Of a stretch of 64,000 bases of DNA, positions 35,564 to 47,740 are shown in pieces. The translations under genes were made by a program, and so were the position numbers. Under the pieces are notes generated by a model. It worked only from the letters and a program-made list of their open reading frames with translations, searched no databases and was not told the DNA's origin. Position 1 is the stretch's first letter. Each line of letters starts with the position of its first letter. This DNA comes from Brachypodium distachyon (taxonomy: Eukaryota > Streptophyta > Magnoliopsida > Poales > Poaceae), in the NCBI RefSeq assembly GCF_000005505.3, contig NC_016134.3, positions 47,644,650 through 47,708,649 on the forward strand, written 5' to 3'.

Positions 35564-36740
35564 CTAGACTTGGAGTCGTCGTCGTTGCTGCTGCTGCCGC
35601 GTCTTGGTGGGGCAAGGAAGGAGATGATTCGCATTCGCTTGCCATCTAGGCAACCAACCTGATCCTGAGTTAACGAGTAGTGATAATAACAGCTTTTCAG
35701 TGAGTGTAAAATCGATGTTCCTGCGTGCGTGTGTAATTTCCTCCTATGTATGTGAATGTTGTTGTGTGGGTTGGATTCTGCCGGACGGCAATCTTGCCTG
35801 TTCAGACAAACCCAGCGAGCGATCAGGGAGATTGTCTTCGTAATGTTATTTATCATGGGAGTTACCCCTCACTCCGATCCTAAATTGTCGTCGAAATATT
35901 ACATGTATGTAGATGCTTTTTAAAAATAAATACATTCATATTTGGACAAATTTGAGTCAAGAATTTAGAATCAGAGGGAGTATCACGGTTTGAAAGGGAA
36001 AGTGGACTTTTTGTTTCTTTTTTCTTTGAAGGGGGAAGGAAGTTTGGTCGGAGATCCTGAGCATCATCAATCACTTGAGCTTGCTACTCCATCATGCTTC
36101 CTCCATCCTTGACCTGCGCTACTGTTTGAGCGTGGAAACATGAATACATGATGGCATGACAACACGGCACAGAGAGGGAGGGAGGACTAAAAACCAGTTA
36201 AGTGCTGGACGTTGACGTCCAACGGAACAGCAAGACTAAAATGCCCGCCCCAAACCGCGGGAGAATTGAATGCCACCCGTCGTGGCAGCCGAGTCTTTGA
36301 TTGAGCGAGACTCACGTGGAAGCCATCCGTTCATCCATCCATCCAGGGAAGAAGAAGGAGGAAAAAAGTTCACATGCCCTGCTCCCCAACCGTGACCCAA
36401 CCTCTGTCATTACTGTCGATTTTAGGCCGGCAGGCGCTCAATATGATTGATGGCCACACCACACAGTTGGAACGTACAGTAATGTACTACGGACGGAGTA
36501 CGTCCCCTTTTGGTATACGGATGGAGTATGGTTTTTGTCGACGGAAGTTTGGCCAAATTCGTATACGAAAATATTACTGCCGGAGGAGGGAGTAGTACGG
36601 TATATCCACTATGGGTCTAATGATGGAAATATTACTGCTGCTTCTTTTGAATTTGAAATTTGAATTCCAGCGACGCCCATAAGTCTTTATAGAAGGTAGA
36701 TTGCGCTTGCAAATTGCGATCGTGTGTTTCCTTCCTTGAG
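35564..36740. other. Intergenic between CDKB1-like and LEA2 genes
   Basis: Contains the CDKB1 3' UTR, a Stowaway-like MITE (35875-35980), a TTGACGTCCAACG segment near 36209, and CACGTGG near 36313, a G-box/ABRE core about 540 bp before the LEA2 start. A TATAAATAAA box lies near 36741. No further gene is seen. Confidence 0.55.
35875..35980. mobile_element. Stowaway-like MITE
   Basis: About 106 bp starting CCCCTCACTCCGATCCTAAA and ending AATTTAGAATCAGAGGGAG, with TA on both sides. Inverted ends share the CTAAAT core. It lies 3' of the CDKB1-like gene. Confidence 0.7.
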
Positions 36741-36854
36741 TATAAATAAAGGCCCATTGATTCCCCCCACAATCAAAATCGAATCAAAAACCAAAACCAC
36801 CTTCGTCCCCCCCACGCTCGCCGACATTCTGAGCTCGCAACTTCCCCCCCTCCA

Positions 36855-37547
36855 ATGGCGTCCTCCACCAACGCCAACTCCGCCACCCTCCCCACCACCC
36901 ACACCGCCTCCGGGACCTCCTCCTACCACAAGCCACCACCCGCCGACCTCAGTTACCAAAAGCGCCGCCACCGCCAGCGCCGCATCTGCTACGGCTGCCT
37001 CCTGGCGACCCTAATCCTCCTCGCCGTCCTCATCCTCGTCCTCTTCCTCACCGTCCTCCGCATCCGGGACCCGACCACCCGCCTCGTCTCCACCCGGCTC
37101 GCCGGCGTCGCCCCGCGGCTCAACTTCCCGGCGCTCTCCCTGCAGCTCAACGTGACGCTCCTGCTGTCCCTCTCCGTCCACAACCCCAACGCGGCCTCCT
37201 TCGCCTTCCCCGGCGGCGGGCACGCCGACCTCACCTACCGCGGGGCACACGTCGGGGACGCCCGGATCGACCCGGGCAGCGTACCCAGCAGAGGGGACGG
37301 GGACATCACCATGGCGCTCACGCTCCAGGCCGACCGCTTCGTCTCCGGCGGCGGGATGGCGCGGCTCGTGGCGGACGTCGAGGCCGGCAGCCTTCCGCTC
37401 GAGGCCAGCACCAGGATTCCCGGCAAGGTCAACGTGTTTGGAATCTTCAAGCGCAAAGCCGTGGCGTATTCTGATTGTAGCTTCGTGTTCGGGGTCGCCG
37501 AGCTCGCCGTCCGCAGCCAGGAGTGCCGCGACCACACCAAGCTCTGA
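36855..37547 (+). CDS. LEA2/NHL-type single-pass membrane protein
   Basis: Single-exon gene, 230 residues. The N-terminus is polar and Pro-rich with a basic patch (QKRRHRQRRI), followed by one transmembrane helix at about 48-68. A LEA_2-type beta-sandwich domain follows, with LSVHNPNAASFAF and a C-terminal Cys pair region (YSDCSFVF and RSQEC). This arrangement matches the NDR1/HIN1-like family, plasma-membrane proteins linked to defence and abiotic stress; which role applies here is not decidable. The start is the first Met after a TATA box and GC-rich leader. A G-box-type CACGTGG lies about 540 bp upstream. Confidence 0.85.
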   Translation: MASSTNANSATLPTTHTASGTSSYHKPPPADLSYQKRRHRQRRICYGCLLATLILLAVLILVLFLTVLRIRDPTTRLVSTRLAGVAPRLNFPALSLQLNVTLLLSLSVHNPNAASFAFPGGGHADLTYRGAHVGDARIDPGSVPSRGDGDITMALTLQADRFVSGGGMARLVADVEAGSLPLEASTRIPGKVNVFGIFKRKAVAYSDCSFVFGVAELAVRSQECRDHTKL

Positions 37548-39236
37548 TGATATGTCCGTGTGTGAGTTCGTCGGAAGCCCGTCTCTGCCGCCGCGTTCGT
37601 CGCCGGAGACGGAGGCGAAGCGGGGTCGATTCGCACTCTCTTTTACTCTTTTCCTTTTCCTCCTGCCCGTCCTTGTCACGGGGGAGAAAGAAAAGAGATC
37701 CATCAGGGAGACGATTTTTCTGGAGATTCTGATAATCTGGCCATCAATTCTATAGTAAATTAGTAGTAAATCATACATATTATAGTAGAGTAATCCATAC
37801 TACTAGTTGCTAAGATGGTATTTCTGGGGGTTCCATCGTACGTATATGGTTTCGATTGGTTGTTGATCATTCATTGTACAGCACTACAGAGACAGGAATG
37901 GACCTGTATACTTGTACGTATGGGTTTCTTGCTTGCTCACAGCATCATCATGCTCATGCTTGCGCATCACTGCTTCTGTTTCGCTTCTTTATTTCTTCTT
38001 CACGAATCCAAAGCGCCAAAGCTGATGTTATTTTTATTGGAGTGTTGTACTCTTCTTTATATGCGAGGTGATCTGAGCTCAAAGCTACTTGCAAATTGCA
38101 GTTAGAGGGTCGCTTGGAAGATGCTGATGTTCTCATATTCCTTTATTATGCAAAATCCTACATACATACATAGCTTAGCTTACCACTTTACCAGTCACCT
38201 GTACTCGAAGCTTCATACCGTAAGATATTTTACTAGTTAAAAATTGTGTCTTGGTGATGCTAGATATGGAGTGTATGCAGGAAAGATCTGCTTGAGAATT
38301 TGAGATCCAGAGGCTCCCTTTCAGAATGACGTTGTCAGACAGGAGAAGGGATCGAGGCCGTCAGCAGGTCCATCAACAGGCTTCATCTGACGGCTGCAAA
38401 TCAGGTCCATCCGATTCAGCCGGCTGGCAGACGAATCACACAACAGCCACCATTAATACGCCATCGTCTTCACCAAACTCGGCAGGCAGGCAGGCATCTT
38501 CAAATTCGCCACTGCGTCATCTCAGTTTCATAGTGACAGGCCAACTTAAATCCTATCCAACGTTTAATTAGTAGTAGTCCTAGTTTCATAGTGATAAACT
38601 TTCAGAAGCTGCATACAGTTGCAGGCTCGCAGAAAGTGCGAGGACGAAAACAATCCATCTCTAAATTTATTAATATACTACTAGATTTACTTCGAGTATA
38701 CTTATATGCATTCCTACATCTTCAGGCTTTCAGCGGTGTCATGCAGTGATAAAATGATAGAAGTTCCAAGCAAGTGCAAAGGAAACAAAAAAAAATTAAA
38801 AAAAAACTTTATCTCAGAAAATAATTTTGCAAAGGATACAATGATTACATAGGATGCACTAACTGTGCATTTTATTACAGTACTAAAGCAAGAATGAAGC
38901 TGCGATAATAATAGTTCTAAGCAGGGATAGAACAGCTATTATTAGGATATACAGAACCGCCAGGTCACAGGCCCACAAGGCATATATAGATGGAGGAGAC
39001 TACTATAGATCTGGGCACTAAAGACTAGGCTCTAGCTAAAAGGTAACTAACATAGCTTACATGTATAACTTAAGACTGCTTCCTACCAGTTCCTAGGAGT
39101 ACTTTCTTCAAGATCACTGCTAGCTCTCCTACAGATACAGAGTTAGCAAAGTTTTACCACGCTGGTGCTGCCGAGATAGATAAGGTTGCTTAGATACCAC
39201 ACCAGAATGATGTTCCTCGGAAGGAACGGCGAGCTT
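37548..39236. other. Intergenic, 3' ends of convergent genes
   Basis: 3' UTR of the LEA2-type gene on the left and of the minus-strand gene at 39237 on the right. Sequence is AT-rich with no convincing frame, RNA gene or transposon ends. Confidence 0.5.
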
Positions 39237-39998
39237 TCAGCTTTTATTGTCTTCGGTGAAGAGAGACCTCGGACTGACTGAACCGAAGTCGAGCTTCCTG
39301 CAGATGCCTGGGCTGAGCTTGAGCATTTTCTGAGATGGCCGCGGAGGTGCATCTGGGCAGGTGTCTGCTATGCCCGTGAGTAGAGGCTTGGAAGAAGGGG
39401 TCTGGTAGCTTTCAGGTGGGGTTGATTCTGCCTGGTCCCCTCCTCCGGTCGCCTCCAGCGCTTGATTTGTGATTATCAGATCAAGGAACATCTTGCATAT
39501 CCCTTGGAGATACACATCCTCCTCCACAGCGTCATCAAATTCAAAACTTAAGCTTTTCACTGGGAAGTCACCACATTCAAAAATTAGCTTTCTGCGGGAA
39601 AGTGCTTCCGGCCCCTTGACCACCACCTTCTTTGGTGCACCACAGACTGCCTCCTCTTGTCCTGAAGCAAAAGGATCAAAGATGTTTCCACGTGGCGTTT
39701 TACAGACCATTGGAAGACTACCACCTGGAGACTTGGAAGAGACCAACAGTTCTAACGTAACCCCATTTGGAGTGACGGCCTCAGCATCATTGCCCTTGTT
39801 CCCAAGGTCACAAACTGTACCAAGGGATTCTACATCTTCCTTAGTTCCAAAAGGAACTTGCAAACCAACTTCAGCACTCCTCTTTTCCACCTCTTCTACA
39901 ACAGCGGAATCACATTCCACAACTCCTGACGTTTCAGTATCACTATTATCCGACACTGCATGATCTGCTGGCAGTAATGCAGATTCAACCCTCGCCAT
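39237..39998 (-). CDS. Uncharacterised plant protein with proline-directed sites
   Basis: 253-residue open frame, MARVESALLPADHAV to TEDNKS. No enzymatic domain is recognised. Composition suggests disorder with short conserved-looking islands: KTPRGNIFDPFASG, SRRKLIFECGDFPVKSLSFE and a hydrophobic VYLQGICKMFLDLII helix. Several SP/TP dipeptides (KSPGG, KTPRG, STPPE, QTPSS, LSPGI, VSPRS) could be CDK or MAPK targets. Such a layout recalls cell-cycle-regulated disordered proteins, but I do not recognise a specific family. An acceptor-like TTTCAG ends at 40017 just before the leader, suggesting a 5'-UTR intron with its first exon near 41000-41250. Confidence 0.7.
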   Translation of the reverse strand: MARVESALLPADHAVSDNSDTETSGVVECDSAVVEEVEKRSAEVGLQVPFGTKEDVESLGTVCDLGNKGNDAEAVTPNGVTLELLVSSKSPGGSLPMVCKTPRGNIFDPFASGQEEAVCGAPKKVVVKGPEALSRRKLIFECGDFPVKSLSFEFDDAVEEDVYLQGICKMFLDLIITNQALEATGGGDQAESTPPESYQTPSSKPLLTGIADTCPDAPPRPSQKMLKLSPGICRKLDFGSVSPRSLFTEDNKS

Positions 39999-40016
39999 GT
40001 GGAAAAGAGTGTGATT

Positions 40017-41250
40017 CTGAAAATAAATGTCAAGCTCAAACGAAGTTCACTACTTCCTCAGTAAACTGAGACTTTGAGATCAAAACCTGCAAGGAAAAAT
40101 GGACACTGAAAAGGTAAATACCATAAGCTATACTATAGGAAATAACAAAGAAACATATTACCGCATACAACATCACTTGTAATATAAATTATAATTGCCG
40201 ATCTAACTCTTTTGTCTATTAGCTTCGAGCAAATCACAATGTACACGGAATGATCTGGCATGTAATCAAGCGCTTACAACATCAAAGACTACCTATCCGT
40301 GTGCAATACGGACTCTTTTGGTCCTGGCTTTTGAGCTAATATATTCAGGCAGGGAGCCTTTCCCCACCGGTGATTGCTCAAAAAAAAGATCCACAAGGGG
40401 CGCAAAAGGACCGCCACGTAGAAACTTCCAGATTGAACATCAAGCATTACATGGATAAGACCAGCTAGCCAGGTTACACAGATTTTTCTTGAGAGAAATA
40501 GTTTAACAGTGTTCTTGAACAAACATGCATTTGCAGTGGTATGTTTCCTAACAACAGTATGCATTGTAAAAAATATTAAATCTTCTATGAACACAGCCAT
40601 GCCTGAGATACATTCAACAGTCCAGATTCAAACATAACTACATTCCATATATAGAGAATTTTGCAACTTGAATCTAATCGCAGTTTCCCAGATTGGTTTG
40701 CTCCGTAATCCAGTACTCAAGAAACACAAATCAACAATTCCGCAGTACTTGAACAAGCCAGCGGCCGTACACATGCTGCTTTGAAGCAAACCGCAACAAG
40801 TATCTCACACACAGATGCTAGGCGACTAATCAACTGAAACAGAAATAAACCACATACACGGCAGATTGGACCGCGAAACATGGCAATAGGAGGAACACTA
40901 GGAGCAAAAATAAACCACATAATCGGTAGATTGGACCACGAAACATGGCGATATGAGGAACAAATAGAGCAGATCTGGGAAGGGGGAAGTAGGATACCTC
41001 TCTCTGCCTCGATCCAGCCAAAGATAGGAACACGAGCTCCCTCGATTCAGCCCGAAATCCCCAATCGCCCCGGCTTCATCCCAAGCTCGCTTCGAGGAAG
41101 GGCTGCACGGACGGACGGAAAGGGGAGTGAGGTCGCCGTCTGCTGGCGGCCGCGGCGAGGCGCAGCTTCTTCGGCGGAGCAGGGAACCCAGCTGCGGCGC
41201 GAGATGGAGATGGCTGATGGCCGGAGGAAGATGGAGAGGAACCCTAGATT
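40017..41250 (-). promoter_or_regulatory. Probable 5'-UTR intron, leader and promoter of the 39.2 kb gene
   Basis: An acceptor TTTCAG at about 40017 and a donor-like GAGAG|GTATCC near 40996 (minus strand) could bound a ~1-kb leader intron. A GC-rich interval 41000-41230 resembles a first exon. A short tandem duplication (AGATTGGACC(A/G)CGAAACATGG) lies at 40863-40950. No coding frame is credible here. Confidence 0.4.
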
Positions 41251-41554
41251 TCTGGTTCTTTTATACACGCCTGGGTTTTGCTTGGCCGCGCCAAAAGCTT
41301 TTGCCGATATTTAGTTACCCGCCAAAAGCTTGTTTCCTTTTTTTCGCTTTCTTTCCTTATTTTTCAATTTTATCTTATTTTCTAGAGGAGATTTGCCAGT
41401 ATTTATGCTTATACTGTGTTATTTTTTTGCTAAAAGTGCGTATACTGTATTTGACAAGGATATATACGCGCAGCTGGATTTGATGGAAAAAACGTGTATA
41501 CTGTATTTGACAAGTTTTTATACGTGCACCTGGATTCGATGGAAGTATTTAACC

Positions 41555-41960
41555 GCGGATCAAAAAAGATAGAGAAAATGGCCGGTGTTCGTATAACTAG
41601 GAACTTTAGCCGATATTTCATCGTTGCTCCGAGATCGGGTTTCCTTTTTCTCTTTTTATATTTAAGTATTTCATGAGAGGCCAGCCAGTGTTCGTGCTCA
41701 TATTTGACAAGGCTTTATATGCGCAATTGGATTATACGCGTATTTAATTGCGGATCAAAAAAGATAGAGAAAATGGCCGGGTGTTCCTATAACTAGGAAC
41801 TTTTGCCGATATTTCGTCGTTGCTCCGAGATCGGGTTTCCTTTTTCTCTTTTTATATTTAAGTATTTCACGAGAGGCCAGCCAGTGTTCGTGCTCATATT
41901 TGACAAGGCTTTATATGCGCAATTGGATTATATGCGGGTACTTAATTGCGGATCGGAAAA
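41555..41960. repeat. ~196-bp tandem duplication
   Basis: Two consecutive units start GCGGATCAAAAAAGATAGAG, at about 41555 and 41751, and include CGTTGCTCCGAGATCGGGTT and GACAAGGCTTTATATGCGCA. A third partial start (GCGGATCGGAAAAAATAGAG) follows near 41948. A shorter diverged pair (GTATACTGTATTTGACAAG) precedes at 41440 and 41493. No gene is seen in this stretch. Confidence 0.85.
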
Positions 41961-42282
41961 AATAGAGAAGACTGCCAGCATTCATGCTTCGATTTGGCAA
42001 GGCTTTATATGTGCATCTTGAATTATTGAAAAAGATTAAGCTAATGACGTGCTCAGCATAGAGCTAAGATTTTTTTTGTCAAGCGATGCAGCGTGAGCCT
42101 GCCTAGTCAATTGAATTGTAAAAGCCTTCTTGAAATTGAAGTTGTGAAAATTGACTGGACTTGGGAGAGTACTAGGGCCTTGGGCTGGCTGGAAGGTTTT
42201 TAATGAATTTCGCGGGAAAAAAGGTGGAGGAGTAGAAATGTTTGAGCGAGCACTTGAGCTGGTTGTGAGATTTTCTAAGAAA

Positions 42283-42428
42283 AAACCATTCTCTATTTAT
42301 GGTGTTGAAGGTGAAAACTGAACTCCATCCAAACCCATTCTCTATTTATGGTGTTGAAGGTGAAAACTGAACTCCATCCAAACCCATTCTCTATTTATGG
42401 TGTTGAAGGTGAAAACTGAACTCCATCC
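42283..42428. repeat. 49-bp tandem repeat, three copies
   Basis: Units contain CATTCTCTATTTATGGTGTT followed by GAAGGTGAAAACTGAACTCC and ATCC. The second and third copies are identical; the first is one base shorter. It is a minisatellite with no coding capacity. Confidence 0.95.
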
Positions 42429-42618
42429 AAACAACGAATTAAATTGAAACATAGATCGAACTTGATCTCCGAATTAAATGGATATCTATTTTTGGGATGG
42501 AAGTGTCCACCCCTAACCTAGCCAAATGCATTGGAAGTAACAGAACGCATGAAAAGAAAAAAGATTTTGTGAAAAAAGAGAAATACATGGCGCTGCAAAA
42601 AAGGATACAGAAAAAGAT

Positions 42619-42702
42619 TGTCAGAAGTGGGGTTTGAACCCACGCCCTCGTAAGAGGACCAGAACTTGAGTCTGGCGCCTTAGACCACTCGGCCATCCTG
42701 AC
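42619..42702 (-). tRNA. tRNA-Leu (anticodon CAA), intronless
   Basis: 84-nt minus-strand gene decoding UUG. The acceptor stem pairs GTCAGGA with TTCTGAC (one G-T wobble), followed by discriminator A. The D-arm region has TGGCCGAGTGGTCTAAGGCG (A box). The anticodon stem CCAGA/TCTGG encloses loop CTCAAGT with anticodon CAA. A long variable arm (TCCTCTTACGAGGG region) marks a type II tRNA. The T arm contains GGTTCAAACCC (B box). CAA just upstream (CACAAGA) and T runs downstream fit plant Pol III initiation and termination. Confidence 0.95.
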
Positions 42703-43282
42703 TCTTGTGCGAGCTTTGAACAGATACTTTATATATCAGTTTCTAACTTTTCACGTTGGTATTCTACCAACCTGAACAAAAGTCAGGTCCGTTTGATTTG
42801 CAATTGGAAGAAACTTTAAAACGTAGACATGCTAGATCACGCTATATTGATCCTTTTGGGTATTGAATACGACATTAAACTCCACCAAAGTTTGGATTAC
42901 ATCATTGCACCATATGCATGTTTTCCAAATAGTTCAAGGCAGAGAAAAAAATCTTCCCGAGAAATGTAGTGCGAAGGGATTAGGAAAAGTTTCTACAAAC
43001 CATCCAGCAATAAAGGAAAATGATTGGTGAAAACTTGTCTCCTTTATGGTGCTGTATGAATATATATTGACTAAAGAAAAAATTGGATTGTTGACGGTGC
43101 AGTTATCTGATGGAAAGCCATCCAGCAAGACATATCGAGTTGTTGATTTATGAATGACAATGCAACAAGCTGTCCAATCTACAGTCAACTGACGATATCC
43201 TTGCCTACCCTGAAAGCAACACCATAATTTAAGCTTCAACAATTTCTTCATGTCAAGTTAACCATGAACCATGGATTGGCCA
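42703..43282. other. Intergenic between tRNA and CYP714 gene
   Basis: AT-rich; presumably holds the 3' UTR of the minus-strand P450. No additional gene or repeat is seen. Confidence 0.5.
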
Positions 43283-46200
43283 TCATAGCTTCTTAAGAAC
43301 TAGCGGCACGCCCTCGCCGGGCTCAACGGTCAGCCGGAACGCTGGGCGATGGACGTAGCTCGGCGACAGCGAGAACTCGAACCTGGACAGCAGGAGCGAA
43401 AGGACAACCTTGAGCTCGACCATGGCGAGATTCTGTCCTGCACAGGTCCGGGGCCCGATGCCGAAGGGCATGTACATGTGGTGGGGCTTGCAGGCGCGCG
43501 CTATGCCACCAGCGAACCTGCCCGGGTCGAAACTGTCGGCGTTGGCGCCCCACACGGAAGGGTCCCGGTGTGCGAGCGCGATCGGGACCCTGATGTTGGT
43601 GCCTCTCGGGATGTCGATGCCACCGAGGTTGATGTCTTGCAGAGCTTCCCGCGTGACGAAGGAGGCAGGCGGGTAGAGCCGGAGCGTCTCCTGGATCACC
43701 ATTGTTAACTGTAGTGTAGAAGCATGATCAGATCAGCACTTCTCGCTTCAGGAGTCATCACAAGGTCAAGCAAAATATATACAAAAATGATGCTATTGAT
43801 CTTGTGAATAACACACAAAAAAATCTACTGTTTTAGGAAAGATCAAGCATATATGTATGTATATACCGTTTTGAACTTCCGGAGCATGTCGAAATCTAAT
43901 GGTTCCCCATGGCAAATGTCCAGGACTTCCACCCGAACACGGGACTGCCATTCGGGGTGTGACGCGAGAAGCATCAGGCACCACGCGGCAGTGCTGGAGG
44001 TCGTCTCATGCCCCGCGAAGTAGATGTTCTTGCAGTTATCAACGATGAAATCCTCAGGCGTGCACGAAGCGAAGGAAGCGGCTTTAGAACCCTCGATGAT
44101 AGAATGCAGGAGGAAATTATCCGGGGAGGTTGTCACTGAATCATGGTCGTGCTTCTTGGCTATGTTTAACACGAGGGTACGGATGCTGCTCCCCAGATCC
44201 CATATCTCTCTGTTGCTCTTGGTTGGTAAATATCTGGTTATTCCAGCAGCAAACGTGAAGGACGATAGTTAAAAAGTATGGCTATTAGTTGACAAAACTT
44301 GGAATAACTATTTTTGACGCATCAGTATGTTACTGTTTCTTACAAGCATATGTCATTTTTCGAATATAAATAGATTTTCTGTTGTAACTATGTGTGTAAG
44401 AAGCTAGAAGAAGAAGAAGAAGAAACAGTTTACAACACACTACTTCGATGTACTAAATTTGATGAACTGGTTACTTCATTAGTTACTTTCTGAAAACCAA
44501 ATATCTGATAGTTACTAGATACTCTTTTTCTTGTACGATAGTTACTACTACATAATTACATTTTCATATTGTTGGAAATTCATGCTACTTTCCAAATGTA
44601 TAGTATAGATATAGAGTTCCACAGCCGTGAAGAATCAATATTATAATGGTCATAGGACTACAGTTTGGATAAAAAGTGCACTATGTACAGGTATCCATAG
44701 ACTCATTTTTGTGTTCAGATAATTCATTTTGGACAGAGCATTTCTTTTTGCTTCAGCCTTTCAGGTACCCTGAAAATTTATCATAGGTGCCACTGCCATC
44801 ATATTATGCCAATGAGGAAAAGGAATTAGTTTCTGGGTATGTAGTCACTACATCATAAAACAATAGAAGAATGCATAGAACATACCTACTTCCAGGAACA
44901 CCAATAAGCATACTTTGCTTTCCCATTGCTTTCTGAAGCTGTCGAATCTTGTAGAATATCTCTTTGCCTTCAGTGAAGCTGCTTCCAAAAGAGGCCCTTG
45001 ATATGACATCCGCCGAGAAGTTTCTCAAGAACTCGTCAACCATGATCTCTGCCCTGCTTCCTTCCCTCTCAATTTTGTCTTCCCATAAATTCAACATTGA
45101 CATTGCCGCATCAATCATCAAATTCACCATTCCCTGTGGATATTTTGCACACTCAATTTTAGTCTAACGGTACATGTCCTATGTACTTTTTCGGCTATAT
45201 TGTTTAACAGATTAATGAGACTATAGAAAGTGTCTAAATCGAATGGATTTATCACTGAATAGCCTTGTTCTTAAGGCTCAAATACCTTAACTTTGTCCAT
45301 GAAGAATTCAGGTGCGATAACCTTTCTTTGGTGTACCCATAGGTCACCGTTTGCTGTCAAAATTCCCATACCAAGAAGAGCTCCACGGTCTTTCTGCAAG
45401 TGGTAAGGCTTTCCAAGATCCAGGGACTTGCAACTGGCCAGCTCCTTCACCATGTCTGGATCTGTCACATTTAGAGCTTGTATGCTTCCAGTGGCATACA
45501 AGTAGATGGAACCTGACACGGCGTCAAATTTACAGGAACTCGCAAGTATTGACTATGAAATGCAGAAGACAAATATCTGTAAGATCAAAACCTGTTGTCC
45601 AATGAAGATCCATAACAGTAGACCAATACACACCTCTACTTAAGTAGGACCTAATTACTCAATTGCAGAGGTACAAAGCAAAGTTCACATTAATTTAGTA
45701 CTATCTCGAAAAAAGGGAGTGACTGGCCGACAATGCTGAGACAAATACACCTATGGATTCTAGGAGATAATATGAGTATCTATAAACAGATCCTAATAAA
45801 ATAATTTTCGATATCTATATTAGTTGTTTCAGGCTTTCAGTATCCAGTATCATCCTGAAAGTACAAAAGAACTCAAAAATAAATAAATTCGGTTGCAAGT
45901 TCGCATTCCCCATAGAGGAACCACAAAACTGTGCAAGAAAAAGAAATTTCTCTTTCAAAACAAAGTCAATAAAACACTCCTCTCTATAAACATGTCACTA
46001 GAAATTCAACAACTAAACAATTCCCAAGTGAAATTGCTTTCTTACTGAAAACTAATCACAAGTTTCTCAACATACCATAAACTCTGCTCCAGTGGATGAG
46101 GTAAGGGAACAGAGTGGCGACATAATTTGAGGAGAAACGGTCAGCAGATCCTGCTTCCTGTTCTTGAGCAGAGGTGGCAAGTTCCTTCTGGATTCTCCTC

Positions 46201-46384
46201 ATCTCTGGTATGTTCCCAAAGAGGAAAGAGGGCTTGGGACCCTTGACTCCTTGGCTTCTCAGCTTCTGCCTGAGCCTCTCCGGCCTTAGCCATAGGATGG
46301 TGTACAGGTAGGAGAAGAGAAGCACAGGGATGAGGACCGGAGGTAGCAGCAGTAACCATTGCTGGGATGAGAGGATCATCTCCA

Positions 46385-46385
<1 letters not shown>
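43283..46385 (-). CDS. CYP714-like: Cytochrome P450, CYP714 family (copy A)
   Basis: Five exons on the minus strand: 46385-46076, 45512-45286, 45133-44886, 44233-43867 and 43708-43283, giving 525 residues. An N-terminal membrane anchor (about 7-30) is followed by WLRPERLRQKLRSQGVKGPK, the Pro/Gly hinge typical of this clan-72 family. The oxygen-binding helix has AGHETT (335-340), then ExxR as ETLR (391-394) and FDPGRF. The haem loop is FGIGPRTCAGQN with Cys473. All introns are GT-AG and phases agree. CYP714 enzymes characterised in rice act on gibberellins or related diterpenoids at the ER; substrate here is inference. A GA-dinucleotide run lies just 5' of the start codon. Confidence 0.9.

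Positions 46386-46418
<33 letters not shown>
46386..46418. repeat. GA microsatellite in the CYP714-A leader
   Basis: A run of GA repeats lies immediately upstream (minus-strand sense) of the start codon. Such CT/GA tracts are common in plant 5' leaders and are length-variable. Confidence 0.9.
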
Positions 46419-46421
<3 letters not shown>

Positions 46422-47740
46422 TCACAAAGGTATTAATGCAATCCTTTATTTGGTCATATTAATTCATACTATATATCTATCCGGTCATATTAAGGTATAT
46501 ATTTATTCGGTAGTGCCCGCCCAGCTAGCAGAAGGGAAGGTGCAAAACAACAAATCAGTCACGCACTCTGAAAGCTGCAAGCAGATAAGACACGGGAAGA
46601 AATAAAAAAAGAAGGTAGGAGTAAGAGAAAGCTGGCTGCCATAGCTCTAACGTAGGAGTAGTTTGATAGAGATGCTTTTGTCTGCTTGAATGACCAAACC
46701 ACACACATCACAAAAATACAATTTGGATCTAAAATCAATATATCATGTGTTAGGTGATGAGGATACATCTAGTACTACATTTCTTCTGGGGCAAAATAGA
46801 TTTTTTTTTTTTAGAAAAATCTGCTGGGGCAAAATACTTTTTCTATGAGAAAAATCTGCTGGGGCAATATTAGGACAGCACCAATGTATACGAACACAAT
46901 GTATAGCCAGACCAGAAAGTTTTTTTTTTTGTGCTGCATAGGGCCACCTTTTGGTTTATGGTCATCCTTATACAACCTTTTGGTTTATGCTCTATGCAAG
47001 AACTGAACAAGTTTGCACATTTTCAGATAAGCCGTGAATAAGACTAGGCAGAAAAAGATGTATCCTGAAGCTTTAATGTATTTGACAACGCCCTGCAACC
47101 ATTCATACATGATCATAATTAAAATTAATCAGACGTAGTAGAGAAAATATTGAAAATCCTGTGATCAAGAGGTTCCTAACTCAAATCCAACACCACAAAC
47201 TCGTAACCAGGATGCACAGAAAACAAAATTCAGACAATTGCGTCTATTTTCAGCCTAGAAACATGTATAGGCTGAAATGTGTTACAAAATTGCTTCTTGA
47301 ACTGAAAATGGAGGTCGTATTCCATAAATTTGTTCCCCACCTGATGTCTGAATCAAACTAGATGGAAGGAAGAAGACATGAGCATAAACGAGTACAAATC
47401 ATACGCACCGTGGAGTGGACCACCATTGCCGCTGCCACCAGGACAAAATGTAAGGGAGCGACGCCATGGGTTCGAGGGTACCAGCTTGTAACAGATCATA
47501 CCGTCCATAAGGAGATAAACACACACCAGATCAAGTTGCACCATTTTGGTGGGCGTGGCACAGTGAAATGTATCCGCCCCTCGAAAGTGGCTACTGGACA
47601 CAAATTATCTGCCATCCCTGGTAGGAAACGTAGTCACTTGTTGCAAGAAAATGCGGGGACGATTTCCTCCGAGAAGCATCCAGAACGTGACTGATCATTG
47701 TTTCAAAGCTAACAGTTCAGAACCTACAGGTCAATGATGA
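46419..47740. other. Intergenic between the two CYP714 genes
   Basis: Promoter of copy A and 3' region of copy B. Includes poly-T/poly-A tracts near 46800 and 46920 with a repeated AAAATCTGCTGGGGCAA. A short minus-strand frame at 47353-47601 shows no recognisable domain. No tRNA, MITE with both ends, or gene is seen. Confidence 0.5.

Noticed and set aside
39469..39963. 164-codon plus-strand frame opposite the 39.2 kb gene
   Set aside because: The minus-strand frame is longer, has an acceptor-linked leader and conserved-looking islands; the plus frame has neither.
47353..47694. Frames on both strands between the P450 genes
   Set aside because: No domain, no splice context and no similarity to neighbouring P450 exons.
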